NCBI RefSeq assembly: GCF_040947875.1
Contig: NZ_JBFRXN010000003.1
Span: 62,001-126,000 of the forward strand
Direction of reading: 5' to 3'
Source: Pseudomonas sp. MYb118
Lineage (GTDB): Bacteria; Pseudomonadota; Gammaproteobacteria; Pseudomonadales; Pseudomonadaceae
DNA length: 64,000 nucleotides
The notes under the pieces were generated by a model. That model saw only the letters and a list, made by a program, of their open reading frames with translations, had not been told where the DNA came from and did no database searches. This document shows positions 62,841 through 64,000 of this stretch, piece after piece. Position 1 is the first letter of the stretch. The number at the start of each line of letters is the position of its first letter. Position numbers and translations under genes: made by a program.

Positions 62841-63992
62841 ATGCTGCGTAAAACCCTGTTGGCTACCTTCTGCGCCAGCGTCCTGATCGGCGCTGGCATG
62901 CCCGCATTCGCGGCAACCTCCCAGTCACTCAAAAGCGAGCAGGGCACCCTTGAGGTCACGCCGATTGCCAAGGGCCTGGATCACCCCTGGGCCCTGGCTT
63001 TCCTGCCGGACCAGAAGGGCATGCTGGTGACCGAAAAGTCCGGCAACCTGCGCGTGGTGACGGCCGACGGCAAGCTTTCGGCGCCCATCAGCGGCGTACC
63101 GAAGGTCTGGGCCCGGAGCCAGGGTGGTCTGCTCGACGTAGTGCTGTCGCCGGACTTTGCGCAGGACCGCACCGTTTACCTGTCCTACGCCGAGGGCGGT
63201 GGCGAAGGCGGCACAGCGGGCACGGCGGTGGGGCGCGGGCAGTTGTCGGCAGATCTGACCCAGCTGAACAACTTCAAAGTGATCTTCCGCCAGGAGCCCA
63301 AGCTCTCCACCGGCAACCATTTCGGCTCGCGCCTGGTGTTCGACCGCGATGGCTACCTGTTCATTTCCCTGGGCGAAAACAACGACCGGCCCACCGCCCA
63401 GGACCTCGACAAGCTGCAAGGCAAGATCGTGCGCATCTACCCCGATGGCAAGGTGCCCGACGACAACCCCTTCGTGGGTCAGTCCGGCGTGCGTCCGGAA
63501 ATCTGGTCCTATGGCCAGCGCAACCCGCAGGGCATGGCGCTCAACCCGTGGACCGGCGTGCTCTGGGAAAACGAACACGGCCCCAAGGGCGGCGATGAAC
63601 TGAACATCATTGAGCGCGGCAAGAACTACGGCTGGCCGCTGGCGACCCACGGCATCAACTATTCCGGGCTGGCGATCCCCGAAGCCAAGGGCAAGAAAGC
63701 CGAAGGCACGATCGCGCCGCACCACGTCTGGGAAAAGTCCCCGGGCCTGAGCGGCATGGCCTTCTACGACGCAGACCGCTTCAAACCGTGGCAGCACAAC
63801 GTGTTCATTGGCGCTCTGGCGACCCAGGAGCTGATTCGCCTGCAATTCGACGGCGACCGCGTGGTGCACGAAGAGCGCCTGATGGGCGAGCTGAACCAGC
63901 GCATCCGCGACGTGCGGCAGGGGCCGGATGGTTATCTGTATGTGCTGACGGATGACAGTGATGGGGTGTTGTACCGCGTGGGTTTGAAGTAA
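62841..63992 (+). CDS. PQQ-dependent aldose sugar dehydrogenase (YliI/Asd type)
   Basis: A 383-residue periplasmic beta-propeller dehydrogenase like E. coli YliI and soluble glucose dehydrogenase. The signal peptide ends PAFA-AT. Blade motifs are GLDHPWALAFLPD, RSQGGLLDVVLSPDFA, TGNHFGSRLVFDRDGYLFIS, and RNPQGMALNPWTGVLWENEHGPKGGDE, the last given here in pieces of the conserved His/Arg PQQ site. It oxidises aldoses with PQQ. No pqq genes are in the window. The ATG follows AAAAGGAA. It forms an operon with the Pro-rich gene before it. Confidence 0.9.
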   Translation: MLRKTLLATFCASVLIGAGMPAFAATSQSLKSEQGTLEVTPIAKGLDHPWALAFLPDQKGMLVTEKSGNLRVVTADGKLSAPISGVPKVWARSQGGLLDVVLSPDFAQDRTVYLSYAEGGGEGGTAGTAVGRGQLSADLTQLNNFKVIFRQEPKLSTGNHFGSRLVFDRDGYLFISLGENNDRPTAQDLDKLQGKIVRIYPDGKVPDDNPFVGQSGVRPEIWSYGQRNPQGMALNPWTGVLWENEHGPKGGDELNIIERGKNYGWPLATHGINYSGLAIPEAKGKKAEGTIAPHHVWEKSPGLSGMAFYDADRFKPWQHNVFIGALATQELIRLQFDGDRVVHEERLMGELNQRIRDVRQGPDGYLYVLTDDSDGVLYRVGLK

Positions 63993-64000
63993 CCGAACCC

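Overview
The window is a chromosomal segment of a Pseudomonas, most likely of the P. fluorescens group. The evidence is high-GC coding with dense genes and intergenic REP hairpins (core GGAGCGAGCCTGCTCGCG). Marker genes agree: pvdQ, dpkA, the fap amyloid operon, cptA, the short-form gnd with zwf, cynS, and Ku. I found no rRNA, tRNA, transposase, phage gene or CRISPR array. The window looks like ordinary core and accessory chromosome, not a mobile island.

Layout. 1-1.1 kb: an operon of a TPR protein, an ECF sigma factor and the first codons of an anti-sigma factor. 1.3-5.6 kb: a 2-hydroxyacid dehydrogenase with a secreted alpha/beta hydrolase, a DUF411/YqaA pair, and two small unknown genes. 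A perfect ANR/FNR box lies in the upstream region. 5.6-9.6 kb: a pyoverdine island with pvdQ, a divergent Fur-like winged-helix protein and a FecR/FpvR-type regulator. 9.8-14.6 kb: a 1591-residue toxin-like protein ending in an HExxH metalloprotease-like region. 14.8-20.8 kb: dpkA, a DUF883 protein, a LysR regulator divergent from a nitrilase, a LEA lipoprotein and an NCS2 permease. 21-24 kb: a LysR regulator, a polyamine-binding protein and agmatinase. 24.2-29.6 kb: an aldo/keto reductase divergent from a WYL regulator, then an NTF2-like protein, zapE, DinB and GNAT proteins.

29.4-39 kb: cptA (LPS phosphoethanolamine transferase), a translationally coupled gnd-zwf-HAD operon, nhaB, and a delta-60 repeat protein. 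39.3-46.5 kb: a sigma-54 activator gene facing the complete fapABCDEF functional amyloid operon. The operon has a candidate -24/-12 promoter and a hairpin after fapC. 46.8-51.6 kb: nicotinamide riboside salvage (nadR-like kinase and pnuC), a Cache chemoreceptor, uppP, DUF1294 and YjbR. 51.7-55.7 kb: the cyanate locus (cynR facing cynS-cynT, with matching LysR boxes at both outer ends), then a LysR regulator divergent from azoR. 55.8-64 kb: a hydrolase, a YhhS-type MFS transporter, ybiT, lpxO, Ku, and a PQQ-type aldose dehydrogenase.

Much of the gene content concerns the cell surface and stress: amyloid fibres, lipid A and core modification (lpxO, cptA), undecaprenyl phosphate recycling, iron scavenging, and cyanate and nitrile detoxification. 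The least explained items are the large toxin with its structured leader, the ECF sigma gene without a standard start codon, the Fur-like orphan beside pvdQ, and several paired operator-like repeats.
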